Shown here: positions 9,018 through 16,043 of the stretch, one piece after another
Layout: every line of letters starts with the position of its first letter
How positions within the stretch are numbered: position 1 is the first letter of the stretch
Notes under the pieces: generated by a model
Told to the model about the DNA's origin: nothing
Seen by the model: the letters and a program-made list of their open reading frames with translations, nothing else
Database searches by the model: none
Program-made: the position numbers and the translations under genes
NCBI GenBank assembly: GCA_026993705.1
Contig: JALWSJ010000115.1
Span: 1 to 25,503 of the forward strand
From: Flavobacteriales bacterium
GTDB taxonomy: Bacteria > Bacteroidota > Bacteroidia > Flavobacteriales_D > Parvicellaceae
Reading direction: 5' to 3'
Length of the DNA: 25,503 nt

Positions 9018-10703
9018 CTAACGTACCAATTTTTTGTACTTTACTTTTTGCGGGACTATATCTCCTAATTTTTTCTTACGGTTGGCCTCATACTCTGAGA
9101 ATGTTCCCTCGAAGAAATAGACCGAAGAATCGCCTTCAAAAGCTAGAATATGCGTACAAATCCTGTCTAAAAACCATCTATCGTGCGAGATGACCACAGC
9201 ACAACCTGCAAAACTTTCAATCCCTTCCTCTAACGCACGTAATGTATTGACATCTATATCATTCGTCGGCTCATCCAACAACAATACATTGGCTTCGGTC
9301 TTTAAGGTCATCGCTAAATGCAAACGGTTTCGCTCTCCCCCCGATAGCACTCCTACTTTTTTCTGTTGGTCGCTTCCGCTGAAATTGAAACGGCTGACAT
9401 AAGCTCTTGCGTTAATGGTTTTTCCTCCGACTTCTATGACTTCGTTTCCTCCGCTTATGACTTCATAAACCGATTTATTAGGGTCAACGTCTTTATGGGT
9501 CTGATCGACATAACCAATCTTTACCGTCGAGCCGATTTTAAACTCTCCTGCATCGGGTGTTTCTTCTCCCATTATCATTCGGAAAAGCGTTGTTTTCCCT
9601 GCTCCATTAGGCCCTATTACTCCTACTATTCCTGCTGGTGGCAATTTAAAGTTTAAGTTTTCGTACAGCAATCTATCACCATATCCTTTCGCTACATTTA
9701 TAGCTTCTATCACTTCATTTCCTAATCGAGGTCCGTTAGGAATTGGAATTTCTATACGAGCTTCTTTTTCTTTTATATCTTCTGCAAGCATCGCTTCGTA
9801 GTTATTCAAACGTGCTTTCCCTTTACTTTGTCTTCCTTTCGCTCCTTTTCTCACCCATTCTAACTCACGTTTTAAGGCTTTTTGACGTTTCGACTCTTGC
9901 TTTTCTTCTTTCGCAAGACGGTTTGCTTTTTGCTCTAACCAAGACGAGTAGTTTCCTTTATAAGGAATCCCCTCTCCTCTATCCAATTCCAATATCCAAC
10001 CTGCAACATTATCTAAGAAATATCTATCGTGCGTTACAGCGATTACTGTTCCTTTATATTGTGCCAAATGTTGTTCTAACCAATTCACAGATTCTGCATC
10101 TAAGTGGTTGGTCGGCTCATCTAAAAGAAGAATATCAGGTTCTTGCAACAACAAACGACAAAGAGCTACTCTACGACGTTCACCCCCCGATAGATTTTTA
10201 ATTGGCGTGTCTCCATCAGGTGTTCGTAAAGCATTCATTGCCAACTCTAATTTTGAGTCCAAATCCCATGCATCCAATTGGTCGATACGTTCCTGCACTT
10301 TACCTTGACGCTCGATTAAGGCGTTCATCTTATCAGGGTCGTTTAGGATTTCTTCATCCATAAACTTGTTGTTGATTTCTTCGTACTCCGCCAAAACATC
10401 TACTGTCTCTTGCACGCCTTCTTTTACAATATCCTTTACGGTTTTGGTCTCATCCAACTTAGGCTCTTGTGGTAAATATCCCACACTATACCCCGGTGAA
10501 AAAACAACTTCTCCTTGGTACTGGTCATCTAAACCTGCAATGATTCGCATCACCGTAGACTTTCCTGCACCATTAAGCCCTAAAATACCAATTTTAGCAC
10601 CGTAATAAAAGGACAGATAAATATCCTTTAAAATTTGTTTTCCTTGTGGTGTTTGTTTACTCACATTCACCATAGAAAAAATTATCTTTTTATCGTCTGA
10701 CAT
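9018..10703 (-). CDS. ettA: Energy-dependent translational throttle protein EttA (ABC-F)
   Basis: A cytoplasmic ABC-F ATPase that binds the ribosomal E site and gates the first elongation steps according to ATP/ADP level. At 561 residues it matches the EttA length (E. coli about 555). The two nucleotide-binding domains are complete. NBD1 has Walker A GLNGAGKST (42-50), signature LSGGERRRVAL (171-181) and LLLDEPTNHLD (192-202). NBD2 has GPNGAGKTT (364-372), LSGGERNRLHL (453-463) and LLLDEPTNDID (474-484). The linker at about 245-325 holds the basic tRNA-interaction helices (KRELEWVRKGAKGRQSKGKARL). There are no transmembrane segments. The start ATG is 4 bp after the stop of the DUF3817 gene, so the two form an operon. 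No resistance-type ABC-F linker is evident. Confidence 0.95.
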   Translation of the reverse strand: MSDDKKIIFSMVNVSKQTPQGKQILKDIYLSFYYGAKIGILGLNGAGKSTVMRIIAGLDDQYQGEVVFSPGYSVGYLPQEPKLDETKTVKDIVKEGVQETVDVLAEYEEINNKFMDEEILNDPDKMNALIERQGKVQERIDQLDAWDLDSKLELAMNALRTPDGDTPIKNLSGGERRRVALCRLLLQEPDILLLDEPTNHLDAESVNWLEQHLAQYKGTVIAVTHDRYFLDNVAGWILELDRGEGIPYKGNYSSWLEQKANRLAKEEKQESKRQKALKRELEWVRKGAKGRQSKGKARLNNYEAMLAEDIKEKEARIEIPIPNGPRLGNEVIEAINVAKGYGDRLLYENLNFKLPPAGIVGVIGPNGAGKTTLFRMIMGEETPDAGEFKIGSTVKIGYVDQTHKDVDPNKSVYEVISGGNEVIEVGGKTINARAYVSRFNFSGSDQQKKVGVLSGGERNRLHLAMTLKTEANVLLLDEPTNDIDVNTLRALEEGIESFAGCAVVISHDRWFLDRICTHILAFEGDSSVYFFEGTFSEYEANRKKKLGDIVPQKVKYKKLVR

Positions 10704-10707
10704 ATTT

Positions 10708-10980
10708 TTATTTTACGTATTTCTTTTCTATATAAAACGTCCCAAAAGGAACTACTGAAGCAAAAAGTACAATCAGCATTACTTTTAAATTCCATTGCTG
10801 TTGTTCTTTTATCAACAAAGCTAAAAAAACATAGCCGATAAACAAAACGCCATGAACCATTCCCGCAGGATAAATATACTGAGGCATATCCCATACATAT
10901 TTTAAAGGCATTGCAATAAAGAACAAAACCAATAAAGAAATACCTTCTAATGTGGCTACTATATTAAATATTTTAGTCAT
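10708..10980 (-). CDS. DUF3817 small integral membrane protein
   Basis: 90 residues starting MTKIFNIVATLEGISLLVLF. There are three predicted membrane helices: about 5-25, about 38-57 with a MVHGVLFIGYVFLALL core, and about 66-83. The motif LEGISLL...GMVHGVLF is typical of DUF3817, whose function is unknown. I chose the ATG at 10980. The frame also has an ATG at 11025, but that extension runs through conserved repeat copy C and adds a charged non-family leader. The gene sits 4 bp before ettA and is presumably co-transcribed. Its start is only about 14 bp from repeat copy C, so its promoter lies inside or beyond that element, or transcription comes from the 11662 gene. Confidence 0.85.
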   Translation of the reverse strand: MTKIFNIVATLEGISLLVLFFIAMPLKYVWDMPQYIYPAGMVHGVLFIGYVFLALLIKEQQQWNLKVMLIVLFASVVPFGTFYIEKKYVK

Positions 10981-10994
10981 TTTTTTAGTTTTAT

Positions 10995-11157
10995 GGGCGT
11001 TCCCTTTCACGAATAAAAAAAACAATGGTTACCAACCATTCTTTTTTTTACTCGTGAAAGGTCGGGCTATCCGTTATATCTTTTGAGTTGCATATATGCA
11101 ACAACTCAAAAGGATGCCACTTCTATCCCTAACGCAGGTAAAATGAGTGATAAGAAA
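10995..11157 (+). repeat. Intergenic structured element, copy C
   Basis: Read on the plus strand. GGGCGTTCCC at 10995-11004 is followed by a long hairpin with arms about 11004-11030 and 11034-11060 (CTTTCACGA...AACAATGGTT against AACCATTCTT...TCGTGAAAG). The box GGTCGGGCTATCC follows at 11060-11072. The second hairpin is TCTTTTGAGTTG(C)...CAACTCAAAAGGA (about 11079-11114). The last box is ATGCCACTTCTATCCCTAACGC, ending at 11135, with a flank (GGTAAAATGAGTG) shared with B, D and F to about 11157. After the second box it reads CGTTATA instead of ACTACTC, and after the second hairpin ATGCC instead of ACGCC, so it is a sequence subtype. Confidence 0.85.
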
Positions 11158-11185
11158 ACAGAATTGAATTCTGTCAAATAGCACC

Positions 11186-11662
11186 TTAATTTGGCCAAAC
11201 AATTGTTTCTTCATCTTCCCAAAAAGGACTCCATTGCACTTCTGACAACTCTCCGTCTTCGAACCAAAAATTTATAGAATCATCCTCAACCATTATTACA
11301 TGATGATTTGGGTTTTCAGGTGTTGATAAATCTTCCAAAACCGCATCATCAATACCGTTAGCTCTTAAAAGATTCATTACCGAGTCAGGATCTAATCCCA
11401 TAATTTTTTCTCCTGCAAAAATCGTATCTTCTGCACTAGATGCTATTGTCCCAAGCAACCAATTGTCGTCTTTGTCAAAAGAAAATGAAATTTCATATTC
11501 ATCGTAGTGCCAAGCTTCAGTATCATTTTCTTGACCATCTTCTTCGTAAGAAAAACCATCAACTTCATCAGGCTTCCCCAATAAAGATTCTAATTCTTCT
11601 CTTGTTATCCCGAATTTAATATCGTTTAAACCTTCGCCTGTTTTTACTTCAAATTTATTCAT
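11186..11662 (-). CDS. Acidic hypothetical protein
   Basis: 158 residues, starting MNKFEVKTGEGLNDIKFG. I do not recognise a family with confidence. It is strongly acidic, rich in D, E and W, with no signal peptide or membrane segment, and so is probably cytoplasmic. The N-terminal part (IKFGITREELESLLGKPDEV) has the look of a 'helix after LGxP' motif also seen in BamE-like and some immunity proteins, followed by strands (EISFSFDKDDNWLLGTI). The C-terminal half repeats the theme (MGLDPDSVMNLLRANGIDD, then INFWFEDGELSEVQW), suggesting two similar alpha/beta halves. A longer frame starts at 11737, but the ATG at 11662 is preferred because a TAACTTTG promoter box lies between the two. It is a single gene, divergent from ricT; its 3' end faces repeat copy C. 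Confidence 0.75.
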   Translation of the reverse strand: MNKFEVKTGEGLNDIKFGITREELESLLGKPDEVDGFSYEEDGQENDTEAWHYDEYEISFSFDKDDNWLLGTIASSAEDTIFAGEKIMGLDPDSVMNLLRANGIDDAVLEDLSTPENPNHHVIMVEDDSINFWFEDGELSEVQWSPFWEDEETIVWPN

Positions 11663-11683
11663 TGTTTTGTATTTAATTTTTGG

Positions 11684-11691
11684 CAAAGTTA
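11684..11691 (-). promoter_or_regulatory. -7 promoter box of the 11662 gene (TAACTTTG)
   Basis: Exact match to TAnnTTTG on the minus strand, 21 bp before the chosen ATG, giving a short leader. No clear -33 TTTG is visible. The box supports the ATG at 11662 over the upstream ATG at 11737. Confidence 0.5.
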
Positions 11692-11799
11692 AGGATTGTT
11701 TTTCGTAACTTTTGTTAAAGTTCACTAAATCTATCAACTAACTTTTATACCTTAAAAGACAAATACCGACTATTTTAATTATCTTAGCGGATTGAAATT

Positions 11800-11819
11800 T
11801 ACGGAGTATATGCTCCGTA
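11800..11819. promoter_or_regulatory. Palindrome in the divergent intergenic region
   Basis: TACGGAG and CTCCGTA form a 7-bp perfect inverted repeat around a 6-nt centre (TATATG). It lies between the divergent starts at 11662 and 11901, about 80 bp before ricT. It could be an operator or a small leader hairpin of the ricT transcript. It is not followed by a T tract in either direction, so it is not a terminator. Confidence 0.3.
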
Positions 11820-11900
11820 CATAAAATTCGTTTTAAAGGTTTGTATTTACAAAAAAACATAATCTTATTTCCGAATATCATAAAATTTAGATAAAAAACA

Positions 11901-13208
11901 ATGGGGTGTACTACTTGTTCAAATAATATAACAGAAAATAACGTTCCAAACGGATGCAAGAGCAACGGAAACTGTGCTTCGGGAGGATGCGAAAGAATGT
12001 CAGTTTTCAACTGGTTAGCCGATTTACCTTTTCCTAGCGGAATGAAAATTTTTGACGTGGTAGAGGTTGCGTTTAAAAATGGAAGAAAGGATTTTTACAG
12101 AAACGAAAAACGTCTAAACTTATGTAAAGGCGACACCGTTACTGTAGAAGGAGCACCAGGCTTTGATGTGGGCATCGTAATGCTTACAGGAGAATTGGTT
12201 AAACACCAAATGAAACGTAAAAAAGTTACGACTCCTACTCGAGAGCTAAAAAAGATTTATCGGAAATCTAGCGAAAGTGATATTGCTTCATGGAAAGATG
12301 CTCGTGGAAAAGAATGGGAAACTATGCACCAAGCTAGAGAAATGGCTATTAAATTAGGGCTTGAGATGAAGATCAGTGACGTGGAGTATCAAGGAGACGG
12401 AAAGAAAGCTATTTTCTACTACACGGCTAGCCAACGGGTAGATTTTAGAGAACTCATAAAAATGATGGCTGGACAATTTAAAATCCGCATCGAAATGAAA
12501 CAAATTGGTTCTAGACAAGAAGCTGGAAGACTGGGAGGTATCGGTGCTTGTGGTCGCGAATTGTGTTGCTCTACGTGGTTGACAGATTTTAGAAGTGTCT
12601 CTACAAGTGCAGCTCGTTATCAACAACTTTCTCTAAACCCACAAAAACTTGCCGGACAATGCGGGAAACTCAAATGTTGTTTGAACTATGAGCTCGACCA
12701 ATATGCCGATGCTCTAAAAATGTTCCCAGATGTACGAAGACCTTTAAAAACCAAAGAAGGAGATGCTATTCATATAAAAACAGATGTTTTTAGACGAATG
12801 ATGTGGTTTTTGGTACAAAAAGAAAAGGGAGGAAACAGCATCATCCCTTTGGAAATAGAAAAGGTTAGGGAAGTTATCGAGATGAATAAAAAAGGTGTTT
12901 TCCCTAAAGACTTGAACAGCTTTGCTGTTGTTGAAGAAGTCGAAATTGAACCTGCTTATGAAAATGTTGTCGGACAAGATGATTTAACACGTTTTGATAA
13001 AAACTTTAATAAAAAGAAGAAAAGAAACAATAAACGAAACAACACAAAAAACAGAAAAACTAATCCTGAAAAAAAGAAAGAAGGAGATAAACAGCACCCA
13101 ACTGCTAAAAAATCAAATAACCGAAATCATAAAAACAAGAGAAATAATCGTTCAAAGAACAACAATAAACGAACTAATACATCTCAAAACAACAAACCTA
13201 AAGAATAA
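11901..13208 (+). CDS. ricT: PSP1-domain protein, RicT/YaaT-like
   Basis: 435 residues. The PSP1 domain spans about 48-290 and carries the conserved cysteine cluster GACGRELCCSTWL (Cys217, 222, 223) and GQCGKLKCCLNYELDQY (Cys254, 259, 260). In Firmicutes, RicT with RicA and RicF forms an iron-sulfur complex that modulates RNase Y-dependent mRNA processing; whether that applies here is inference, as no RicA or RicF is in view. Two odd parts stand out. The N-terminus has five extra cysteines (3, 6, 19, 25, 30), which could hold another cluster or metal. The tail after about residue 365 is a low-complexity Lys/Asn/Arg-rich stretch likely to bind nucleic acid. The stop codon is 1 bp before the gldH ATG, so the two are an operon. 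The ATG at 11901 is the only start that keeps the Cys-rich leader. Confidence 0.9.
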   Translation: MGCTTCSNNITENNVPNGCKSNGNCASGGCERMSVFNWLADLPFPSGMKIFDVVEVAFKNGRKDFYRNEKRLNLCKGDTVTVEGAPGFDVGIVMLTGELVKHQMKRKKVTTPTRELKKIYRKSSESDIASWKDARGKEWETMHQAREMAIKLGLEMKISDVEYQGDGKKAIFYYTASQRVDFRELIKMMAGQFKIRIEMKQIGSRQEAGRLGGIGACGRELCCSTWLTDFRSVSTSAARYQQLSLNPQKLAGQCGKLKCCLNYELDQYADALKMFPDVRRPLKTKEGDAIHIKTDVFRRMMWFLVQKEKGGNSIIPLEIEKVREVIEMNKKGVFPKDLNSFAVVEEVEIEPAYENVVGQDDLTRFDKNFNKKKKRNNKRNNTKNRKTNPEKKKEGDKQHPTAKKSNNRNHKNKRNNRSKNNNKRTNTSQNNKPKE

Positions 13209-13209
13209 A

Positions 13210-13692
13210 ATGATTCGGAATTTAAATTTACTTCTTGTTTTTGCAAGTATATTGCTCTCTCTAAACGCCTGTAAGGAAGACGGAGTACTATTTACGCAAA
13301 GCATTGATATTCCAAACGAGGTATGGAAACTTAACGACACTGTTACGTTTAACTTTGACATTGAGGACACTGTTAATCTATATGACATTTTTGTTTCGGT
13401 GAGAAATAACGAAAATTATAAATGGAGTAATATTTATTTGTTTTCTGACTTAGAATTTCCCAATGGTAAAGCTAGAACTGACACAATTGAGATAATTTTA
13501 GCAGATGAATATGGTTACTGGTTGGGAAAAACTTCGGGAACGTATGTAATCACGCAATCGAAATATATACGAAAAAGAAAATTCCCCTTGAAAGGAAAGT
13601 ACACTATTAAATTTAACCACGCTATGCGTTTGAATGATTTGGATGACGTGGCTAGTATTGGAATAAAAATAAGACAAACTGACAAAAAGTAA
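13210..13692 (+). CDS. gldH: Gliding motility lipoprotein GldH
   Basis: 160 residues. Signal peptide II with lipobox SLNAC, lipidated Cys at residue 21, then KEDGVLF. The body has the GldH pattern: IPNEVWKLNDTVTFNFDIEDT, YDIFVSVRNNENYKWSNIYLF, FPNGKARTDTIEIILADEYGYWLG, and a terminal VASIGIKIRQT. GldH is one of the lipoproteins needed for gliding in Flavobacterium and is linked to T9SS function; gldI and gldJ are not adjacent. The start at 13210 is chosen because it begins the lipoprotein signal. A longer frame from 12994 overlaps ricT and reads only its Lys/Asn-rich tail in another frame. The gene directly follows ricT (1 bp), a pairing also common in other Flavobacteriia. Confidence 0.92.
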   Translation: MIRNLNLLLVFASILLSLNACKEDGVLFTQSIDIPNEVWKLNDTVTFNFDIEDTVNLYDIFVSVRNNENYKWSNIYLFSDLEFPNGKARTDTIEIILADEYGYWLGKTSGTYVITQSKYIRKRKFPLKGKYTIKFNHAMRLNDLDDVASIGIKIRQTDKK

Positions 13693-13744
13693 TTAAACGG
13701 CATTGACTTTTTGCCTATTGTATTGTAACTGTATAAATAATATT

Positions 13745-13942
13745 TCATCGTCTAAAGAAACTAAAACTCACTTTCTATGCACTCATTCCACTTGCGTTAG
13801 GGATAGAACGGCGTGTTTGAACTCCTTTTTGCCCTCTTCCTTTTGAGAGCAAAAAGAGTGAGTAGTGATAGCCCGACCTTTACGGCGTTAAAAAGCAATG
13901 TAATACAATGGAATTGCTGTTTATGCCGTAAAGGGAATGCCC
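13745..13942 (-). repeat. Intergenic structured element, copy D
   Basis: Read on the minus strand. GGGCATTCCC (one change from the usual box) lies at 13933-13942. The long hairpin arms are 13878-13899 and 13913-13933 (CTTTACGGC...AAAGCAAT against ATTGCTG...GCCGTAAAG). The GATAGCCCGACC box is at 13867-13878 and AGTGAGTAGT precedes it. The second hairpin (13822-13857) is TTTTTGC...GCAAAAAG with CTC/GAG inside. The CGTTAGGGATAGAACGGCGTG box is at 13795-13815, and the flank with AAAGAAACTAAAACTCA starts near 13755. It lies about 50 bp past the gldH stop codon. Confidence 0.85.
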
Positions 13943-13975
13943 AAATCATACATTTTAATCCGATTATTCAGTTTT

Positions 13976-14169
13976 AACCTTAAAGCCACAAGTGAAATTC
14001 TATCACAAAGCCAAACTCCACTTCATTTTCATTATTGACAATGCTCGTTTTTCGATACTCCCCGTAGCTATGGTTACGCTTGCGTGTATCACACTATTTA
14101 AACTGTGCTTGACCTATAATAATACACATTTTGACTTTTCATAACGAAATCACTTGCGGATTTAAGGTT
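13976..14169. repeat. 20-bp inverted repeat pair flanking a 154-bp spacer
   Basis: The left arm 13976-13995 (AACCTTAAAGCCACAAGTGA) and right arm 14150-14169 are reverse complements at 18 of 20 positions. The spacer encodes nothing convincing; the longest ATG frame is about 24 codons. The right arm ends 18 bp before the ndk -7 box. I see no target-site duplication, so a miniature transposable element is only one possibility. Confidence 0.5.
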
Positions 14170-14187
14170 TAATATAAAAAGATTGAT

Positions 14188-14195
14188 TACTTTTG
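14188..14195 (+). promoter_or_regulatory. -7 promoter box of ndk (TACTTTTG)
   Basis: Exact match to the Bacteroidota TAnnTTTG box, 40 bp before the ndk start codon, leaving a leader of roughly 33 nt. The -33 element is not clear. The AT-rich stretch just before ATG fits the usual lack of a strong Shine-Dalgarno in this phylum. Confidence 0.55.
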
Positions 14196-14235
14196 TCGCT
14201 CGAAACAGTAAACTAACTTAAATTTTTATATACAA

Positions 14236-14658
14236 ATGGCTGGTACAAGAACTTTTACAATGCTTAAACCGGATGCGGTTGAGGATAACAATATCGGGAA
14301 TATTTTACAAATGATTACCGATGCAGGATTTAAAATCGTTGCAATGAAATTGCGTAAATTGACTGAGGATGAAGCTAAGGAATTTTATGCAGTTCACAAA
14401 GATCGTCCTTTTTACGGTGAATTGGTTGAATATATGACATCAGGTCCTATTGTTGCTGCGGTTTTAGAGAAAGAGAATGCGGTTGAAGATTTTAGAAAAT
14501 TAATTGGTGCTACTAATCCTGCGGAAGCGGAAGAAGGTACAATCAGAGCTAAGTATGCTGAATCTATCGGTAGAAATGCGGTACATGGTTCGGATAGTGA
14601 TGAAAATGCTAAAATTGAGGCTGATTTTCACTTTAAACCGGAAGAATACGTGGCGTAA
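14236..14658 (+). CDS. ndk: Nucleoside diphosphate kinase
   Basis: Transfers the gamma phosphate of ATP to nucleoside diphosphates through a phosphohistidine. 140 residues, the normal length. It shows the family start RTFTMLKPDAVEDNNIGNIL (5-24), PFYGELVEYMTSGP (58-71), the GATNP loop (91-95), and the active site IGRNAVHGSDS (111-121) with catalytic His117. The C-terminus is FHFKPEEYVA. It stands alone, with its own TACTTTTG box upstream and a terminator 25 bp downstream. Confidence 0.98.
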   Translation: MAGTRTFTMLKPDAVEDNNIGNILQMITDAGFKIVAMKLRKLTEDEAKEFYAVHKDRPFYGELVEYMTSGPIVAAVLEKENAVEDFRKLIGATNPAEAEEGTIRAKYAESIGRNAVHGSDSDENAKIEADFHFKPEEYVA

Positions 14659-14682
14659 GAAATTATTAGTTAACGCTTTTTT

Positions 14683-14713
14683 AAAATGCTTCGGAATTTT
14701 CGGAGCATTTTTT
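14683..14713 (+). terminator. Rho-independent terminator after ndk
   Basis: AAAATGCT (14683-14690) pairs with AGCATTTT (14704-14711) around a 13-nt loop and runs into six T. The loop TCGGAATTTTCGG is itself nearly symmetric. It lies 15 bp before the ATG of the plug protein gene. Confidence 0.75.
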
Positions 14714-14727
14714 GTTTGGATACTTTT

Positions 14728-16008
14728 ATGAATGGATTTTTAGCTGCTTTTTTATTTTTTATTTTTTCTGTTTCTGTTTCTGCTTTTTCTCAGGCTGCGG
14801 ACACGGTGATTTATTCTACTACGTATCGTAGGGATATTGCAACGGTTTTGCTTTTTAAGAAGAATTTAGACTTATCTGAGCCGGTGATTCCTTTGGGTAG
14901 CAACGAGAGGTTGGAGTTTCATTTTGATGTGCTGGATGGTGATTTTGAAACCTTTCAATACCGTATTATTCATTGTGATGCGGATTGGCATCCTGACAAT
15001 TTGGATTACTTGGAATATTTGGAAGGGTTTAATGATAATTACATTCAGAGTTACAAAGCTTCGTTTAATACGCTTCAGCCTTATATTCATTATTATTTAG
15101 AGTTTCCGAACGAGAATATAAATTTCACAAAATCGGGGAATTATGCTTTGTTGGTCTTTAATGAAAATAATCCGGATGAATTCATTTTGTCGCATCGTTT
15201 TTTTGTGAGTGAAAACAAGTTGAATTTGCTTCCGAAGATTAAATACCCGACGAATTTAGATGATAAATATTACATGCAAGAAGTGGATTTTAATTTATTG
15301 TTTAATCCGCAAGAAATTACCAATCCGTATAGTAACCTAAAAGTGGTCATTGAACAAAACCATCGTTTGGATAATGCTTGCAAAGGATTGAAACCTAATT
15401 TCGTAAAACAGGAAGAAATGATTTTCAATTACGATGATGAAAATGTTTTTGAGGGTGGGAATGAGTTCAGAAATATTGATTTGACTACCGTTAGGAGTAA
15501 AACAAATAGGGTTGCCGCTATTTATCGTGATGAGAAATTTTACACTTGTGTGATGTCTCCAGATTATAAGCGAACATATAAGAAATATTTGAATTATCAG
15601 GATATAGATGGGCGTTTTATCATCAAGACAATTGATCAAGATGATTGGCATCTGGAAAGTGAGTATGTTTACGTATATTTTAGTGTGCCTTTTGACCAGC
15701 CTTTTGCAAATGGAGATTTGTTTCTGTTTGGTGGTTTTTCCGATTGGCAACTAAAAAATCGTTTTAAGATGAAGTATAATCCGGAAACAAGAAGTTATGA
15801 AGTTTCGGCATATCTGAAACAAGGCTATTACAATTATACTTATCTGTTTTTAAAAGACGGAGAACAGAAGGCTAAAATGAGTACAATTGAGGGCACTCAT
15901 TTTGAAACTGAAAACGAATATATTTTTAAGATTTACTACAAAGACCCCATTGATTTTTATGATCGATTGATTCTTTATGACATTGCAAATAGCAGGAAGA
16001 GTTTTTAA
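14728..16008 (+). CDS. DUF5103 protein, type IX secretion system plug protein
   Basis: 426 residues. A signal peptide (MNGFLAAFLFFIFSVSVSAF, cleavage near residue 21) is followed by the DUF5103 start: TVIYSTTYRRDIATVLLFKKNLDLSEPVIPLGSNERLEFHFDVLDGD. FQYRIIHCDADWHPDNL and a C-terminal beta-sandwich (LFLFGGFSDWQLKNRFKMKY...YYNYTYLF) resembling an E-set/CBM48-like fold complete it. In Flavobacterium, the Plug protein of this family closes the periplasmic side of the SprA translocon when no substrate is moving. I chose ATG 14728 because it begins a clean signal peptide; the ATG at 14686 lies inside the ndk terminator hairpin. It is convergent with murF-alr, with only 35 bp between the stops. Confidence 0.85.
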   Translation: MNGFLAAFLFFIFSVSVSAFSQAADTVIYSTTYRRDIATVLLFKKNLDLSEPVIPLGSNERLEFHFDVLDGDFETFQYRIIHCDADWHPDNLDYLEYLEGFNDNYIQSYKASFNTLQPYIHYYLEFPNENINFTKSGNYALLVFNENNPDEFILSHRFFVSENKLNLLPKIKYPTNLDDKYYMQEVDFNLLFNPQEITNPYSNLKVVIEQNHRLDNACKGLKPNFVKQEEMIFNYDDENVFEGGNEFRNIDLTTVRSKTNRVAAIYRDEKFYTCVMSPDYKRTYKKYLNYQDIDGRFIIKTIDQDDWHLESEYVYVYFSVPFDQPFANGDLFLFGGFSDWQLKNRFKMKYNPETRSYEVSAYLKQGYYNYTYLFLKDGEQKAKMSTIEGTHFETENEYIFKIYYKDPIDFYDRLILYDIANSRKSF

Positions 16009-16043
16009 CCATTGTATATTTCCATTCAAAAACATTTGTATTC

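Noticed and set aside
9190..10605. Several plus-strand frames of 66-152 codons opposite ettA
   Set aside because: They are antisense shadows of a complete ABC-F gene with intact motifs; they show no domain or signal of their own.
10981..11025. N-terminal extension of the DUF3817 gene to an ATG at 11025
   Set aside because: The extra codons lie in repeat copy C and add a lysine-rich leader absent from the family.
11663..11737. Upstream start for the acidic protein at 11737
   Set aside because: A TAACTTTG promoter box lies at 11684-11691, downstream of that start, and the added residues are basic, unlike the rest.
12994..13209. N-terminal extension of gldH inside ricT
   Set aside because: It reads the Lys/Asn-rich tail of ricT in another frame. 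The lipoprotein signal begins at 13210.
14041..14140. Small frame of about 24 codons between gldH and ndk
   Set aside because: It is very short, has no ribosome-binding context and lies within the spacer of the inverted repeat; nothing supports coding.
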